Shown: positions 46,855-60,062, numbered from the stretch's first letter. The stretch is DNA of 64,000 nt from Spirodela intermedia (GCA_902729315.2 LR746268.1:3589501-3653500); one strand, 5' to 3'. Program-made: numbers and translations. The notes: generated by a model not told the origin, from the sequence alone.

Positions 46855-48743
46855 GTGCGCTCTTGTACTCATGGCAGTGATTTCTGAGGTTATATTTTTT
46901 GGGGTTGTTGCGTTTTTCTGATGTGGCGGGATTCCGATCTGTATTCCGCAGCTTCTGTTGGTTTTCCGATGGTGAATTGGGTGCCTATTTTTACCCTTAC
47001 TTCGTTCTTTCACTGGATTTTTACCTGAATCTGAGAAATATCTAGGACTTCCCATTCGTGGGAGCGCATATTGCTGCCGTATGATTGCCTCATATTTTTA
47101 ATTTTCCTTCCTTTCATACTGATCTTCTCACTGGTTTTTAGTCGGCGAGAGGAAGATATGACCTGGATTATTTTCACTTCCTCATGAGAGAATACGTTTA
47201 CAATTTCTTTCGATAATTTCAATCTCTCTTTGTCAGGCAGATCGAATCTCTAAAGTAGCTCTGTACACATCTTTCTGTTGTCCAAAGTCTGTTCGAAACT
47301 AGTTTAGGCTTAGTGCAACATTATCTGGAGAACAGCGAGTGGACAATGGTTTATGTCTTCGTGCGTTTCGCTTACCCTACGGACCATTTGGTTGGGAATT
47401 ACTGCAACAAAGTAACAATTCTATAGTATGATTTGTTGTATTCAAGTCTCTGATAAACTTTCACTTTATCTGTCTCGGGCTTTCTATTTTGTCTGCGTCT
47501 TCTTGTGTCAGAACCTGCAATGGTTGGCTTGTACTCAAAGATTTCAGAGTAGTTTGCCCAGTTTGGTTCTTGCATTCTCTGTCATTATTGCTTCTGAGAT
47601 TTTTTTGAGTCGCCAACATGAGTTTTTTCTTGTGATGAGTTGTATGATGCAATGGAATGTCCAGGAGTTGTTTGAACTATAGAATAGTAAGGTTGCAGTC
47701 CGTAAATTCCATGTTCAAGGTTCTGCTTTTAGAGGCAGGTGGAATAGATAACTTTACATGTGGGACCATAATTTGCCCGTATTCAGAAGGTGTACTTGGT
47801 TTGGCTCCGGTCATAGCTTTGAAGCATTACTTGTAAGGGGCGTTTAGCCCTCCCCTCATCTTGTTAAGATTTCCCAAACATGATTGGCATCAGAGTTTGT
47901 TTTTATTTTCTCCTTTTTGTCATTGTTGATGCGAGATGAGGAACTAGAGCAGCAATATGAAAGATCTGTTTCATGTTTAATTGTACTTTAGTCGATCTAT
48001 GACCTATTTTTCTTTAGTATTTTTTGAATTCATATTGTATTTTATTCGCAGCATACTTTTTGCTTGTGACCTTTTCTAACTTCTGTGGAACATGGTGATT
48101 GTTAGTGCAACATTTTGGGCAATGTTTTTTGATGTTTCAATGTGATTGCCCTTTTTCCATACTCCTGAATTTTTCTTCACATTAACTGTGAAAACATTTT
48201 TGCACCAGTTTGATTATATAATTAGGGACCTCAAAATGGCCTACAGGTGGCAAGTATTCTTCACAGGTTTTGACTGAGATAATGCTGGCCTAGAATGTTC
48301 TATATTTTGTTAAGTAGTCCTTTCTTATGCAAATGCAACCACATTTTACGGGATGCTTTTGTACTTCATTTTGAAACATTTTCCTTTCTTTTTTTCCTTG
48401 GACATCAACCTTGATGATACCATGATGTTGCACCGTGTTCCCTTATGCCACAGTTTTTCCAGATATCTTCCCCCTGCCAATTCCTTCAATTTTTCCTTTC
48501 CGAAACTAATGTAGATTTATTTCTATGATTATGTCGCCGATATCTGAAAACTTGATTCTTATGTCAGCCTTTCTTGCCAGATTGCTGAAAAATTTGCCTC
48601 CGAATTTCTCGAATGCTCGTGTCACATAGTGAACTGATACTGTGGTTATATTTTATTTTGTCAAATAATGCATTTTAAAAAATCTGCAATTTATTTTTTG
48701 ATACAGTCTATGCATAACATCTATGCCATGGTTTTGAACCCAG
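46855..48743 (+). other. Predicted 5'-UTR intron (about 1.9 kb) of the KH-domain gene
   Basis: A donor AAAG/GTGCGC at 46854/46855 and a pyrimidine-rich acceptor CCCAG at 48743 bracket T-rich sequence with no coding potential. The coding start is 40 bp after the acceptor. Leader introns of this size are common in plant RNA-binding protein genes. The limits are inferred from sequence only. Confidence 0.55.
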
Positions 48744-48782
48744 GCGATCAAACCATAATCTCTCTTAAAGCACGTAACCAAA

Positions 48783-50973
48783 ATGGCTGGACAGAGGAAT
48801 AACTATGGAAAGCGCCCACACCCTCAAATGGACTATAATGAAAATGGTGGAAGTAAGCGAAGAAATCCAGGAGATGATAGAGACTCGTATGCACCTGGAC
48901 CAGATGATACTGTCTACCGATACTTATGCCCTGGTGGAAAGATAGGAAGTATAATTGGTAGAGGGGGTGAAATTGTGAAGCAGTTAAGATCTGAGAGTCA
49001 GTCTAAGATTAGGATTGGGGAAACAATTCCAGGCTGTGAGTATAGAGTTATAACTATTTTCAGCTCAAGTCGTAAAACAAATACGTTTGAAGACACTGGT
49101 GATGATATCTGTCCTGCTCAAGATGCTCTCTTCAAGGTACATGAAAGACTTGTTGCAGACGAGGCTCCAACTGAAGAAAACCCTGATGCTGATGCCCCAC
49201 AAGTTACTGTTCGTCTTCTTGTACCATCCGATCAAATTGGATGCATAATTGGGAAAGGTGGTCAAATTATCCAGGCCATCCGCAGCGAAACTGGAGCTCA
49301 GATTCGTATCCTGAAGAATGAGCTTCCTCCATGTGCCATTAGTGGAGACGAGCTCCTGCAGGTACATGCTAACAAAAGTTGTGTATTATGTTCAATATGA
49401 TGCCATATGTCTGATATTTTGTTGTGATTGTTTCTAGATCACTGGAGAAGCTCCTGTTGCGAGGAAAGCTCTATTTCAAATTTCAAATTGTCTCCATGAT
49501 AACCCCTCTCGTTCACAGCACCTTCTTGCTTCTGCCAGTCTGTTCCCACCTGTGAATCAGTTTGGTGGTTCTGCTGGTGGCCCAGTCATGGGGCCGATTA
49601 TGACTCCTTATGGGGGATACAGAGCAGATGCTGGAGCCGATTGGACCTCCTTTTATCCTCCTCCAAGGGATGAAAGTTCTTCTAGAGAGTTCTCTCTTCG
49701 GTTGGTCTGTCAATCAGCCCTCATTGGAGGGGTGATTGGCAAAGGTGGCGTCATCATTAAACAAATCAGGCAGGAGTCTGGAGCATCAATTAAAGTCGAT
49801 AGTTCTTCTGCTGAAGATGATTGTATTATCGCAATCACTGCAAAAGAGGTCTCTGCCACCTTTAGTCATGATTGATACTTTAATCTGTTTATTGACTATG
49901 CTGATGTTGGAAATCCTGATTTTGTTGCCAGTTCTTTGAAGACCCAGTATCCCCAACTATTGATGCTGCAGTCCGCCTTCAGCCTAGATGCAGTGAAAAA
50001 ACTGAGAAGGAATCTGGGGAGGCTCAATACACTACTCGTTTGCTTGTACCAACTTCAAGGATCGGATGCTTGATTGGTAAGGGTGGATCCATCATCTCTG
50101 AGATGAGGAGAGCCACTCGGGCTAACATTCGTATATTGTCTAAAGAGAATCTCCCCAAAGTTGCCACAGAAGACGATGAGATGGTGCAGGTAGAAAACGT
50201 TTTGCATCTTCTGCATGAGTTTAAGGGAACTTGTGACGTACAATTTTGGCGTTTAATATGGTTGTTTACTTTTATCCAGATCAGTGGTGACCTTGATGTT
50301 GCTAGAGGTGCTCTGATACAAGTAACCACACGTCTGAAGGCTAATTTTTTTGAGAGAGAAGGTGCTTTATCTGCTCTTCTACCACCCGTTCCCTACATCC
50401 CAATGGCAGGTGATACTTCAGACGTTCTGAAATATGGGGGCAGAGATAGTAAAGGTCATGGGCGAGGGTATTCCTCATATTCTGGTGGATATGGAACATC
50501 AACAGATATGGGTTCAGAAGCTTATCCAGGCTATGGTGTCTCACAGGTGAATTACTGCTTTCCTTGTTTTTCTGTATTTTTTCCTGTGTAATGGCTCTCT
50601 AGTTGAAATACGTGTTTTCCTATTTTGGTACATTAGGCTGGTGGAAGCAGCTACGGTGCATATGGTGCTTATCCATCCGGGCGTTCTGGTAGCAGTGGGT
50701 GAGGACCTTTTTTTAATGACAGCTCTTATACTAATTAAATTTACAGGTTGTTTCACGAAGGTGCAGGCTACTGGTATAGTTTCATTTTAAAGGCTAGAGA
50801 AGACTGTGGTTTCATGTTGCGATCATGCCTGATCTTGTTTTATCACTGAAAGTTAGCCTTTTTTAATTCATTGACTTTGATGAGATGTTTATCGTCAACC
50901 CTGATCCAAATTTTATGTTACCAGGTTAACTGGTCCAAACCCAGTTTCCCAGGGAAAACATCCTGGGTATTAG
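48783..50973 (+). CDS. Four-KH-domain RNA-binding protein (At5g15270-like; HEN4/PCBP type)
   Basis: Six coding exons, 48783-49361, 49438-49848, 49932-50189, 50280-50546, 50637-50698 and 50925-50973, give 541 aa. KH1 (about 43-115) has GSIIGRGGEIV; KH2 (about 140-215) has GCIIGKGGQII; KH3 (about 278-345) has GGVIGKGGVII; KH4 (about 363-435) has GCLIGKGGSII. Each has the GxxG loop that grips single-stranded RNA. The N terminus MAGQRNNYGKRPHPQ is basic and the tail is Gly/Tyr/Ser-rich, ending QGKHPGY. Introns split KH2, KH3 and KH4 before an ITGE/ISGD-type strand. At 50698 the codon GGG followed by TGA would end the protein if intron 5 were kept; splicing restores the family C terminus. A role in nuclear RNA processing is inferred from family. 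Confidence 0.94.
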
Positions 50974-53900
50974 TATACAGTGATTAGAAAGTGCAGGTAG
51001 ACTATTGCCTCAAATCCTCCCATCTAAACATTTTGTATCCGTGACAGAACTAGATTAAAAGTACTTGCATCGATGTTAGTCTTTAACCTGGCAAGCCAAC
51101 CTATATTTTGATATCTAATGCACCGTTTTCTTTTTACCTTTTGCCTTCCCTTCCTAAACAAACAGCTGAGATCTACGAAGCCTGGAGCCCGCCCAAAGCC
51201 TCTTTGACGAAGCCTGAAGCCTTAAACCAGAAGACCAGATGAACAGCATTATGAAACTGATGGCCAACCTTGGAATCTTATAATTTAGGGGGATGTCTTC
51301 TGGAGACGATCATTGTCAAATCCCTCATGTCCTTCCAGTTGATATCACTTCTCCCCCAAGCTAAATTTGTTCCCAACAGGCCCATGCTGCCGTCCAAACT
51401 TCTGTTCTGAAGGACCTATGTGAAGTTACAAGCTGCGTACCTTAATTTCCCGTTCGTCAGTTAGTGTACCATTGCTTCACTGGTGTGATAGATCTTCTAG
51501 GTGTCAGCTTTACGATTTTTACCTCATATAAGGCGTGCCGTCCGTTAGCTTGATGGGTCGTACTCTAGAGGGGCTTTCTTTCTAAATGCTTCAGGCCTTT
51601 TTGTTTACCTGCTGTGGGGCTTTATTCATTTTGTTGTTTCTTCCTGTTAGTTTTCAGATTTTCTGCAGAGCATTTTTTTTATCACGTCTTTCTGTGCCAT
51701 GCCAGCATGATGTGCCTTCTGGCTCCCATCCTGGTTCCATGATTGCACGCTTGCATCATTACTCACCTGATGATATGTGATGATGAATTGTGAGTTTGAA
51801 GATCAGTTTTTGGCCAATAGCTGCGCATTCTAGTGTGATCAGGTGGGTTGTGGCAGCTTCTTGAAGACAGATGTCAAAGTAGTGCAAAGGTTGTTGACTT
51901 CTAATGCCAGATCTTCACTCACAGCCCCTCCTGCTCTGATCAAAGAGATCTCTGAGGGTAAGTGCGGATTATCAAATGCCAGGATATATTAGTGACCATT
52001 ATGCAACAGAGTAAACACCAGGGCATTGCCGGTGAGCCTGATCATTCAATGCTCTTCGGCCATGGCCTGAAGTGCTTTTATTTATGGTAAGTGGGAGGTG
52101 TGGGTCCCACCTGATGATATTGCTGTTCCCTGTCTCCTTGGTCTGTGGAATCTACGAGGAAGAGTCAGACCTCTGCCTGCGCTCTTCTTGCACTTCTTGG
52201 TTTCCTTTGCTTTGAGTGGCAGGACATCGTCAGTGGGATCTGGAAGAGTTATATTATATCTTCATGCCATCAGAGCAGGTGCAGTGTGTGGCGAACTGGT
52301 TTGCAGGTGAGCCGTTGCAAAATCTGCATGTGCCTCAGAACAATTAAGTGAAAAAAGAGTTTGAGACCCTGAATGTCAGGTGTAGAATGCTTTCTTTCTT
52401 ACGGCCTTGTTCTATTCAATTTGTAACTTCCAGGGGAGGCACGAACTTGGGAATTACGGAATGAGAAAGGGCATTCGATTGAGAGAGCCTTCTTGCTCTC
52501 TGGTTTTCTCAGTGGGAAGGATGGTGGTTGCAGGTTATGTGGGAATGTTCATGTCTGATATCTACTCATTGGATCTCCTATCTTTAGTTCTGTGACAGTT
52601 AGCAACTGAAGCTAGGAATAAAGGAACGGAAATTCCCACAGCCCCATGCTACCTTTGTCTTGCGAGTTGAAGAGGGTTTGTAGCTGGAAAGGCCTTTGTC
52701 ATTTATATTTATGTTTAGTATTGTGAAATTTAACAGATAAGTTGAGTGTATTCGTCATTATATTATAGATAAATGATAAAGCCTGAGAGGAAATGTTAAC
52801 GAGTGTAGAGGTTCTCTATCACTGATGATTAGAAAACAAGAACTGTTGATGTGCATGGTGATATGTCCTGATTCCGTCTAACATCTGAGTTTCTACACGA
52901 GTCTATAATTCTAAGCATCAAGGTTTTATGGTTCTTTGTGTGCCCATTTAGGTTTCTATGCTGCAATGTTAATTTGTTAGCGTTTTCAATTATTTGGAAA
53001 TGTCAACAATGCATGCTTTCAACGACGTCAGTTTGAGATTGTTCTTTTAAAAGGGATAAAACTTGAGATAAGCCCAACTTCTAGGGGATATCTCTATCTT
53101 GACCAATTTTTAGAATGCTTCAATGCTTTAATATAGTTCCCTATCGTTTAAGAAGAAACTTAGACAGCTACCCAAGGAGGACCATAAGATGATGAGTATA
53201 GTTGGGGAGGTGGAGTGGCTATATATAATTGTGTCAAAATAAGTAGGTTGATTATGGTCTCTGAAGCCTCATGTTTTTTGTTGTGTTCTGTTAATCTTTG
53301 TATTAATTCAAGAGAAAAAGTTATCCAGCCTGAAAATCACCTAAAAGTAGTGACAGGATAAGTATTGATTCCCAAAAGGTTTCATGTTACTGTCACAAAA
53401 AGATATGTATATATATTGCACCTAAAAATTAAAAAACGACCTTATAATGTCAAACATTGAGGCCTGTACTTAGATAAGAAAGTAAATCTGAATAAGCAGT
53501 AATTACCAAATTGTTGAATTGAGATCATCAACATCAATATATTAAGTTAAATTATAATTGAAGTTTGAAAATGTGTGTCAACATCAAAGATAAAAAATGT
53601 TTGCTGACATAAATGGTGTTAAAATTTAGGCTAAATTATAAAGTATTTAGAATGATCAGCAGATTCCTTACATTCAAGGAGCCAACTCACCATCATCACT
53701 AACAACATACTTGGTGTAAGTTCCTCTTCCTCTCGGCTATCAACTCTTCCCTGACTTCTTTATAAGCTCTTCGATTTCCTTGATCAACTTGAAGTCAGTT
53801 TGAAGAGAATTATAGATAAGATGGCATTTGAAGAAAAAATTGATTCAGTTAATGTGTATTTCTCATCATGATTTTTTTGCAAAATGTATCTTTTTTAGCC

Positions 53901-54606
53901 TAGCAAAAAGGAAAACTATTGTAGAAAATTTTGCACCTATTCAATGGGAGCAAGAGAAACTTTAACAAAGAAAATGTTGTATGAAAATAAGATTTAATCA
54001 ATTATTTATAGCCACTTATATTTTGCAAAGGCTAGAAACGTAAACCATTCAAGCCAATTTTACAAAGATATTTTAAACATTAAAAGGAGGACATTGTTGA
54101 GATAATGATTTTGATAATTACTCATCATGAAAAATTGAATGAACCCTATTTTGAATGCAATAATATGCAAATAAAGGGGGATTTTTTCTATTTAAATCTA
54201 TTTTAAAGAAATAATAAAATGTAAAGAAAGATAAGGAGATAAAAACCAAGTGGAAAAAACTTAAAAACTTAAATTTAGTGCCAATATAAGAGTATAAAAT
54301 AAGGTGTCTAACTCCATGTTCACCCACTAAAGTTAGTTTGTCAACTAATTTGAAGAGAGCATGTTGACCCATCATTAAAGGGAGAGAATGTTTGTCTTGT
54401 AAATCGTCAAAATCAAATTACCAATGAAAAATTAAAACATTTTAAATGATTCTTAAAAGGTTAAAATACTCTTCAAGTCTGATGGTATGTAGTCACCATT
54501 ATTATTTTAACAGTCTTTACATCTCTAGCTTAATGATGATTAACTTTACGACGTTCAATAATGTTTGGACATACATAAGAGATTTCCTCATTGAATAAAC
54601 TTTTTG
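50974..54606. other. KH-gene 3' flank and gene-free region
   Basis: From 50974 to about 52700 the composition stays genic (mixed, T-rich), and may be 3' UTR or untranslated alternative exons of the KH gene. From 52700 to 54600 it is AT-rich with no domain-bearing frame. Short frames at 51586-51780 and 52098-52595 are not supported as proteins. Confidence 0.4.
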
Positions 54607-55222
54607 TGATGTAGCGAAACTTGAGGGAATAGCTTGAATGAGTTGTGATCAACTTTGATGTTGTGGGGGTCAAAGACACATCTTGAATCCTCGAAAAATG
54701 TGCTCTAATTGTTGTCCTTTCGGTCTGAATCCACAGGGTGAAGAAGACAGGTCCCTCAACTCCACAAGGGGGTGATTCTAAATCCGTAGAATTAAGAACA
54801 GGTTCCTTAAGTCCATAATGGTGTTGGAGTCCACTAGCAGAAAAAGAGAACTTTAAGATAAGAAAACTCACGAAATAGTATTGAAAAAAGGTAATATGTC
54901 TCGGGGCTTACAAGGGGTGCTTTTAAATAAGCTAAGAGTCTTGATTTGGGCGCCAAGATTTGAATTTCAAATAAAATCTAAATCCAAAAGAATTTCGGAT
55001 GAAATTTGAATTTCAAATGAAATTAAAAAAATAATAAAAATAGATATATAGGTCTAATTTTGGAATTCGGCCAGTAAAGTAGAATTTGAGCTGCAATAGT
55101 AATGGGCTTCAAGGTGCATCAAGTAAAGTGGGTTTCAAGCTGCAATAGTAATAAGCTTCGTAGTGCATCAATACTAGCTTCAGGCTTCTTCAATAGTAGG
55201 CTTCAAGGTTTGGGCTGCATCA
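54607..55222 (-). repeat. 3' LTR of gypsy element A (616 bp)
   Basis: The minus strand opens TGATGCAG at 55222 and ends at 54607 with CTACATCA, so the termini form a short inverted repeat (TGATGCAG / CTGCATCA in the better 5' copy). A purine-rich tract (AAGAAGGAGAGAC) lies just before it on the minus strand, and a second PPT-like copy lies about 25 bp farther on. Confidence 0.75.
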
Positions 55223-55256
55223 GTCTCTCCTTCTTGAAAAGAACTCAGTCTCTCCT

Positions 55257-55661
55257 TCATAGATATCTATAACATTGAATGTAGATGATATTTCCATAGA
55301 TATCTATAACATATACATTGTCATTAATCTTCTGAAAGACTTTAAATGGACTATACTTTCGTGAACTGAGTTTGTAATAATTTTCTGTTGGCAATCGTTC
55401 TTTTCTGAAGTATATCATAACCAAATCACCAACTTCAAAGATCTTTTTTCTTCTTTTTTTGTCTGCCTTTTCCTTGTAATTTGTATAATTAGTTGTAAGA
55501 TGCTTCTTGACATTCTCATGTATTGTTTGAATGTATTCTACCATGTTATTTGCTACTACATTAGTACAAGTCAAGAGGAACTTTTGGTGGAAAACAATAG
55601 ACAATAGAAAATAGAGAGTAATTTGTATACGAATTCTACTTGAACTAAGACCAGATCCCAT
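55257..55661 (-). pseudogene. Gypsy integrase C-terminal fragment
   Basis: The frame includes an ANNMVEYIQTIHENVKKHL segment and then a basic stretch leading to KIFEVGDLVMIYFRKER, KYSPFKVFQKINDNVYVIDI. This is the C-terminal (GPY/F-type) part of Ty3/Gypsy integrase with its GDLV and PFK motifs. More integrase-like words are seen in broken frames up to about 56100. It is followed by the purine tract and 3' LTR. Confidence 0.8.
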
Positions 55662-56956
55662 TGTCTTGATTTGTCTCTTGAAACATAACGGATTAAATTA
55701 CCAAGTGTCATGTTATACTTTTGTTTGACCATCAGTTTGTGGATGACTCATAGTACTGAATTTCAGGGATGACTCAAATCTGTTCCAAAGAGTACATCAG
55801 AAATGGAATAGAAATTATGAGTCTTTGTTAGATCTAATAGTCTTAGGCACTCCATATAAATGAATTGTTTTCTTGAAAAATAAATTTACTACTTGAACAG
55901 CATCATTAGTCTTTTTATTTGAAATAAAATGTGACATCTTTGACAATCTATCCACACCACAAAAACATAATCTGCCTCGCTTTGGGTACGTGGTAATCCT
56001 AAAATAAAATTCATAGAAATGTCAGTCCATGTTTTATCTGGAATGGGTAGTAAGTGTACAGACGTGTTCTGACACTATCTTTTATTAGTTTGACAAATTT
56101 GATATCTCCACACAAAACTTGCAACTTTTTTTTTTAGGCTGTGGCTAATAATATCATTTTTTCATCATTTTCTATCATTTTCTGCTACATGTAATTCTCA
56201 AATTAACTACTCACGCAAAAATGTTCGAGGGATACATAACTGATTTTCTTGAAATAAGTAATCTTTAAGAATGTGAAATCTTCTAGAGGATTTGCCTTGT
56301 TTGAACAAATATCATATTTCGACAAGATCTTTATCTCCTGCATAGAGCTGTGGCAGATGTTCAAAACCATTAACTTCTCTTCTCATTGTAATCAGAAGTA
56401 TTGATTTTTGGCTCAATGCATCTGCCATTTTATTTGATTTTCCTGATTTGTAATTTATCACAAAATAAAACTTTTTAATAAATGAAATCTATCTCACATG
56501 CATTCCATTGACAGTGATCTAACTGTTGACTGATTTCAAAACTTGATGGTCAGTAAATGAAGTAGTGTTCTTAAGTATGCAATGATCTAACTACAGCATA
56601 TATATCTCACATGCATTCCATTGTAGTCCACTTTCTTCTGGGTTATATTAATTTCTCACTATAAAAAGCGATTAGACGACCTTCTTGGGATAATACAGCT
56701 TCAATTCTAGTAATTGAGGCATCACATTCTAATATAAATAATTGATCAAAATTTGGCAGTACTAGTATAGGGGTAGAACTTAACTTTCTTTAATTAGAAT
56801 AAAACATCTATCTCTTGCATCTGTCCACTGAAAGTTTCCCTCTTTGGTCCATTCAGTGATCAGAGCCATAATTGAACTAAACTTTGGAATATATCTTGTA
56901 TAAAAGGATGCTAAACTATGAAAACTACAAACGTCATGTATATTCTTTGAAATTGA

Positions 56957-57180
56957 TCAATCTTTAATAGTTTCAACCTTTTCTTCATCCATTGTGATGC
57001 CATCTGCAGTTACAATGTATTCCAGAAAAACTAAACTTGAAGTAAGAAATTTACATTTCTTTAAGTTGATGGATAACTTATTTTGTTGTAAAATAGTCAA
57101 TACAGATCTCAAGTGATGATGATGTTCTTCCTCTGTGTTACTGTATATCAAAATATCGTCAAAATAGAAAACAATAAATT
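56957..57180 (-). pseudogene. Gypsy reverse transcriptase fragment
   Basis: The minus strand reads FDDILIYSNTEEEHHHHL, then LTILQQNKLSINLKKCKF and FLEYIVTADGITMDEEKV. FDDILIYS carries the catalytic Asp-Asp of retroviral-type reverse transcriptase; the thumb-side motif follows. The frame is interrupted on both sides. A diverged parallel copy is near 60440-61545. Confidence 0.82.
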
Positions 57181-57743
57181 TTCAAATGAAAGGCTTCAGT
57201 ACCTGATTCATCATTCGCAAAAAGATACTCGAAGCAAAAGATAAGCCAATGACATAACCAACTATTCATATAATCTTGCTTTTGTCTTAAAAGTGGTCTT
57301 CCATTCATCACCTGCCTGAATTTTAATTTGATGATACCCCACTTTTAAGATCAATTTTTTCAAGCATATCATTAAGTCTGGAAATTGAAATCTATATTTC
57401 ACTGTGATTTTATTAATCACTCGACTATCTACACACATTCATTAGGTTTCATTCTTTTTAAGAACTAATAATGAGGTAAGTTTGGCAAACTTGCTTCGGG
57501 AAACAAATTTATATGATATTGTACATCCAGGAGAGGAGGAAGATTTATAAGGGAATCTTGTGTGATAGAAAACTCATTTATCATATTCTGTGCTGCCTCA
57601 TGTATAACACCAAAATCATGCAATGAAACATTCTCTTTTTCAATCATCATAAATATTTCGAAATTTTCTTTCAAAGTATTAAAAAGTCCAGGTGATCAAA
57701 TCATCATAACTTGCCTCTTCTTTTTTTAACTGTGTTGAAAACC

Positions 57744-57998
57744 TCATTTTTTTTTATTGGGCATAAAAAAAACATAATATTCTTTGCCCAGGTGATCTCT
57801 ACCCAGGTGAGTTGCATCTAAATCATATTGCCATGGTAAACCAAAAATTAGATGACAAGCATCGATCTGAACAACATCACTATAAATTTCATCGAAATAA
57901 ACTTTTCTCATTGAGAACTTAACTAAATGGGTCTCTGTAACTCTTGTTTCATAATCCTTCTTTGTCCACCCAATTAACCAAAAATTCACATTAATCAA
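57744..57998 (-). pseudogene. Gypsy aspartic-protease-region fragment
   Basis: The minus-strand frame reads DVVQIDACHLIFGLPWQYD, typical of the segment after the protease active site in plant gypsy polyproteins. The catalytic triad itself is not in this open stretch. The left boundary of the 2,069-bp repeat (57972) falls inside this frame. Confidence 0.75.
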
Positions 57999-58587
57999 CT
58001 AAAAACTATTTTTCACAATTTAACATAAATATGTCTATTTATCATGAGTTAATACTAAAACTATGTTGTTCATTTTTTTTCTTGCCTCAGAATCTTTTTT
58101 CACTGAAAAATACTACTGGTCTGACCTTCTTGTGACCAACTATGGCCAACTAATGCCAACTATGGCCTCATCACATTCCACTTCAAATAGTTTATCAAAA
58201 TTTAGTCCGGCCAGAATAAGAGCAGAACATAATTTCTCTTTTATCATGAATTGTGATTGGTCATGAAATAACATTTCATCAAGTTAATATATAATTCATT
58301 CTATTGTAACACTTTGAATATATATATATATATGAGACGTTTCGTATGTTCAGTACTGTAAATAAGAATGTCATTAAAATAATTGACAATAAATCTACCA
58401 ATAAAAGGTTTCAGAATTTGATTCATCACTCTCATAAAGGCATGACCAACCATTCATAAAAACCTGCCTTAATTTTAAAGGCCGTCTTCTATTCATCTCC
58501 CTGATCTTCTCTACACCTTCAGTTTCACCTTCATCTATGGCCTCTCTGAAATTCACAGCTCTACGTTTTGGACAAGCATTTGATTTG

Positions 58588-58840
58588 TCACTTCTTCATT
58601 AAATCCGTAACAGTTTCGAACAGAGTTAGATACATATGGATCCCTACGAGAAGAATTTCACCCACTAGGAATAGATCCACTTGGTCTTGGTGCAGCTGAG
58701 GTTGCTGATCTTTCATTACTAGTAGCAAATGAAATGTGTGCTGGTCTTGACCTGTCTGGCTGAAGTGTTGACACGTCAGTAAACTTTCGAGTTCTAGATT
58801 TACTTTTCTCCAGTATAATTTTAGCACGTTCTGATGTCAT
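58588..58840 (-). pseudogene. Gypsy gag fragment, copy 1
   Basis: Overlapping short minus-strand frames (MTSERAKIILEKSKSRTRKF and a shifted frame beginning MLKLYWRK) represent a frame-broken gag region. It is placed between protease and the primer site, as expected for gag. No intact zinc knuckle was recognised. An identical copy lies at 62364-62616. Confidence 0.55.
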
Positions 58841-59595
58841 AACAACATCATTTCACTTGAAGAATGATTGTAAAACAAACATTTCTTCAATATTCGATTG
58901 AAGTTCACTTTTAAATCTAGAGATCACATAAGATTTAGATTAAGTCAAATTGACGCTTAAATAAAGTTTATAGTCATACAACTTTGATATTAGTGATATA
59001 AAGCCTGTTCATAGTCAGAAGGAGGAAATCTAGATTTGAATAATTTCTTCATCTTATCCGAACTTTGAACTTGATCTTTTCTTCATCTTGTATGGGTGGA
59101 TTGTAGCTGATCCCACCAGGCAGAGGCTCCACCTTTCAGTTTTATAGGCAGCTAAATTCACGTGTTTGTCATCACAAATCTTCATGCATTCCAAAAATCT
59201 CTCATTTTTCGAAATCCAATTAAGAAATTCTTCTATTTTAAAAAGTCTATTAAGGCTAGGTGAATCAATTTACATTCGAAATTCTCTGCAATCATCATAA
59301 TCAGATCTACTTTTTGAGCTTTCCGTTATTGTTTGATAAGTTTTTATGTGAGAGGTTACATAAATCATTTTATTTTTTACCAGTTTGACCATGAAATTGA
59401 CATTCCATTGCGGACATTCGTGCTAACATTTGCTTCAAAGTGTCATTCAAATTTTAAATTTTTTGATCCATATGAATCTTGAAATCAGCAAACTCTTATT
59501 TCAAATCAGGGTATACCTCAGAACTTTCATTGTCACTGATGTGAATCCCTTTATCTCGTGACATCTTTTAAATCTACATCTGGAACACTAACCTT

Positions 59596-59607
59596 GCTCT
59601 CATACCA
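59596..59607 (-). other. Primer-binding site of gypsy element A
   Basis: TGGTATGAGAGC on the minus strand begins two bases after the LTR terminus (CTGCATCA). It matches the tRNA-Met-type site TGGTATCAGAGC at all but one position. Confidence 0.7.
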
Positions 59608-59609
59608 CT

Positions 59610-60062
59610 TGATGCAGTGAAACTTGAGGAGGGAGTAGCTTGAACGAGTTGTAATCAACTTTAATATTGTGGGGGTCAAAGACACGTCTTTGAATCCTCG
59701 AAAAACGTGCTCCAATGGTTATCCTTTTGCTCTGAATCCACAAGGTGAAGAGGACAGATCCCTTGACTCCACAAGGAGGTGATACTTAATCCGCAGAGTG
59801 AAGAACAAGTTCCTAGGGTCCCCAGCGGTGCTGGAGTCCATTAGTAGAATGAGAGAAGTTCAAGAAAAGAAAACTTACAAAATTATACTGTAAAAAGGTA
59901 ATGTGACTCTAGAGGGTGGCTTTAAATAGGCTATAGAGTCTCTTTTTGGGCGCCAAGATTTGAATTTCAAATAAAATATAAATCTGAAATCAGCATTTGG
60001 CTGAAAACATTTTGCTGAAATTTTAAATTTAGACGAAATTTTAATTTCAAACGAAAATATAA
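59610..60062 (-). repeat. 5' LTR of gypsy element A, outer end missing
   Basis: It ends CTGCATCA at 59610 next to the primer site. Phrases such as GGGGGTCAAAGACAC, GGAGTCCA and GGGCGCCAAGATTTGAATTT are shared with the 3' LTR at 54607-55222. Similarity fades near 60062, and the expected TGATGCAG outer end is absent. Confidence 0.7.

Larger units (their letters stand above)
57972..60040. repeat. 2,069-bp direct repeat, copy 1
   Basis: It is identical to 61748-63816 (offset 3,776) apart from one substitution I found, C at 58954 versus T at 62730. It spans the protease/gag region, the primer site and the inner part of the LTR of element A. Its ends do not match any natural element boundary. Flanks on both sides continue element A smoothly, so this looks like the donor copy. 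Confidence 0.92.
54607..60062 (-). mobile_element. Degenerate Ty3/Gypsy retrotransposon A
   Basis: Minus-strand order, right to left, is: 5' LTR (59610-60062, outer end lost), primer site, gag remnants (about 58590-59570), protease-like segment (57744-57998), reverse transcriptase (about 57100-57400 down to 56957), RNase H region, integrase (about 56100 to 55257), purine tract and 3' LTR (54607-55222). This protease-RT-RNaseH-integrase order is the Gypsy order. Frameshifts and stops are everywhere, and the two LTRs are clearly diverged, so it is old and immobile. Confidence 0.85.
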
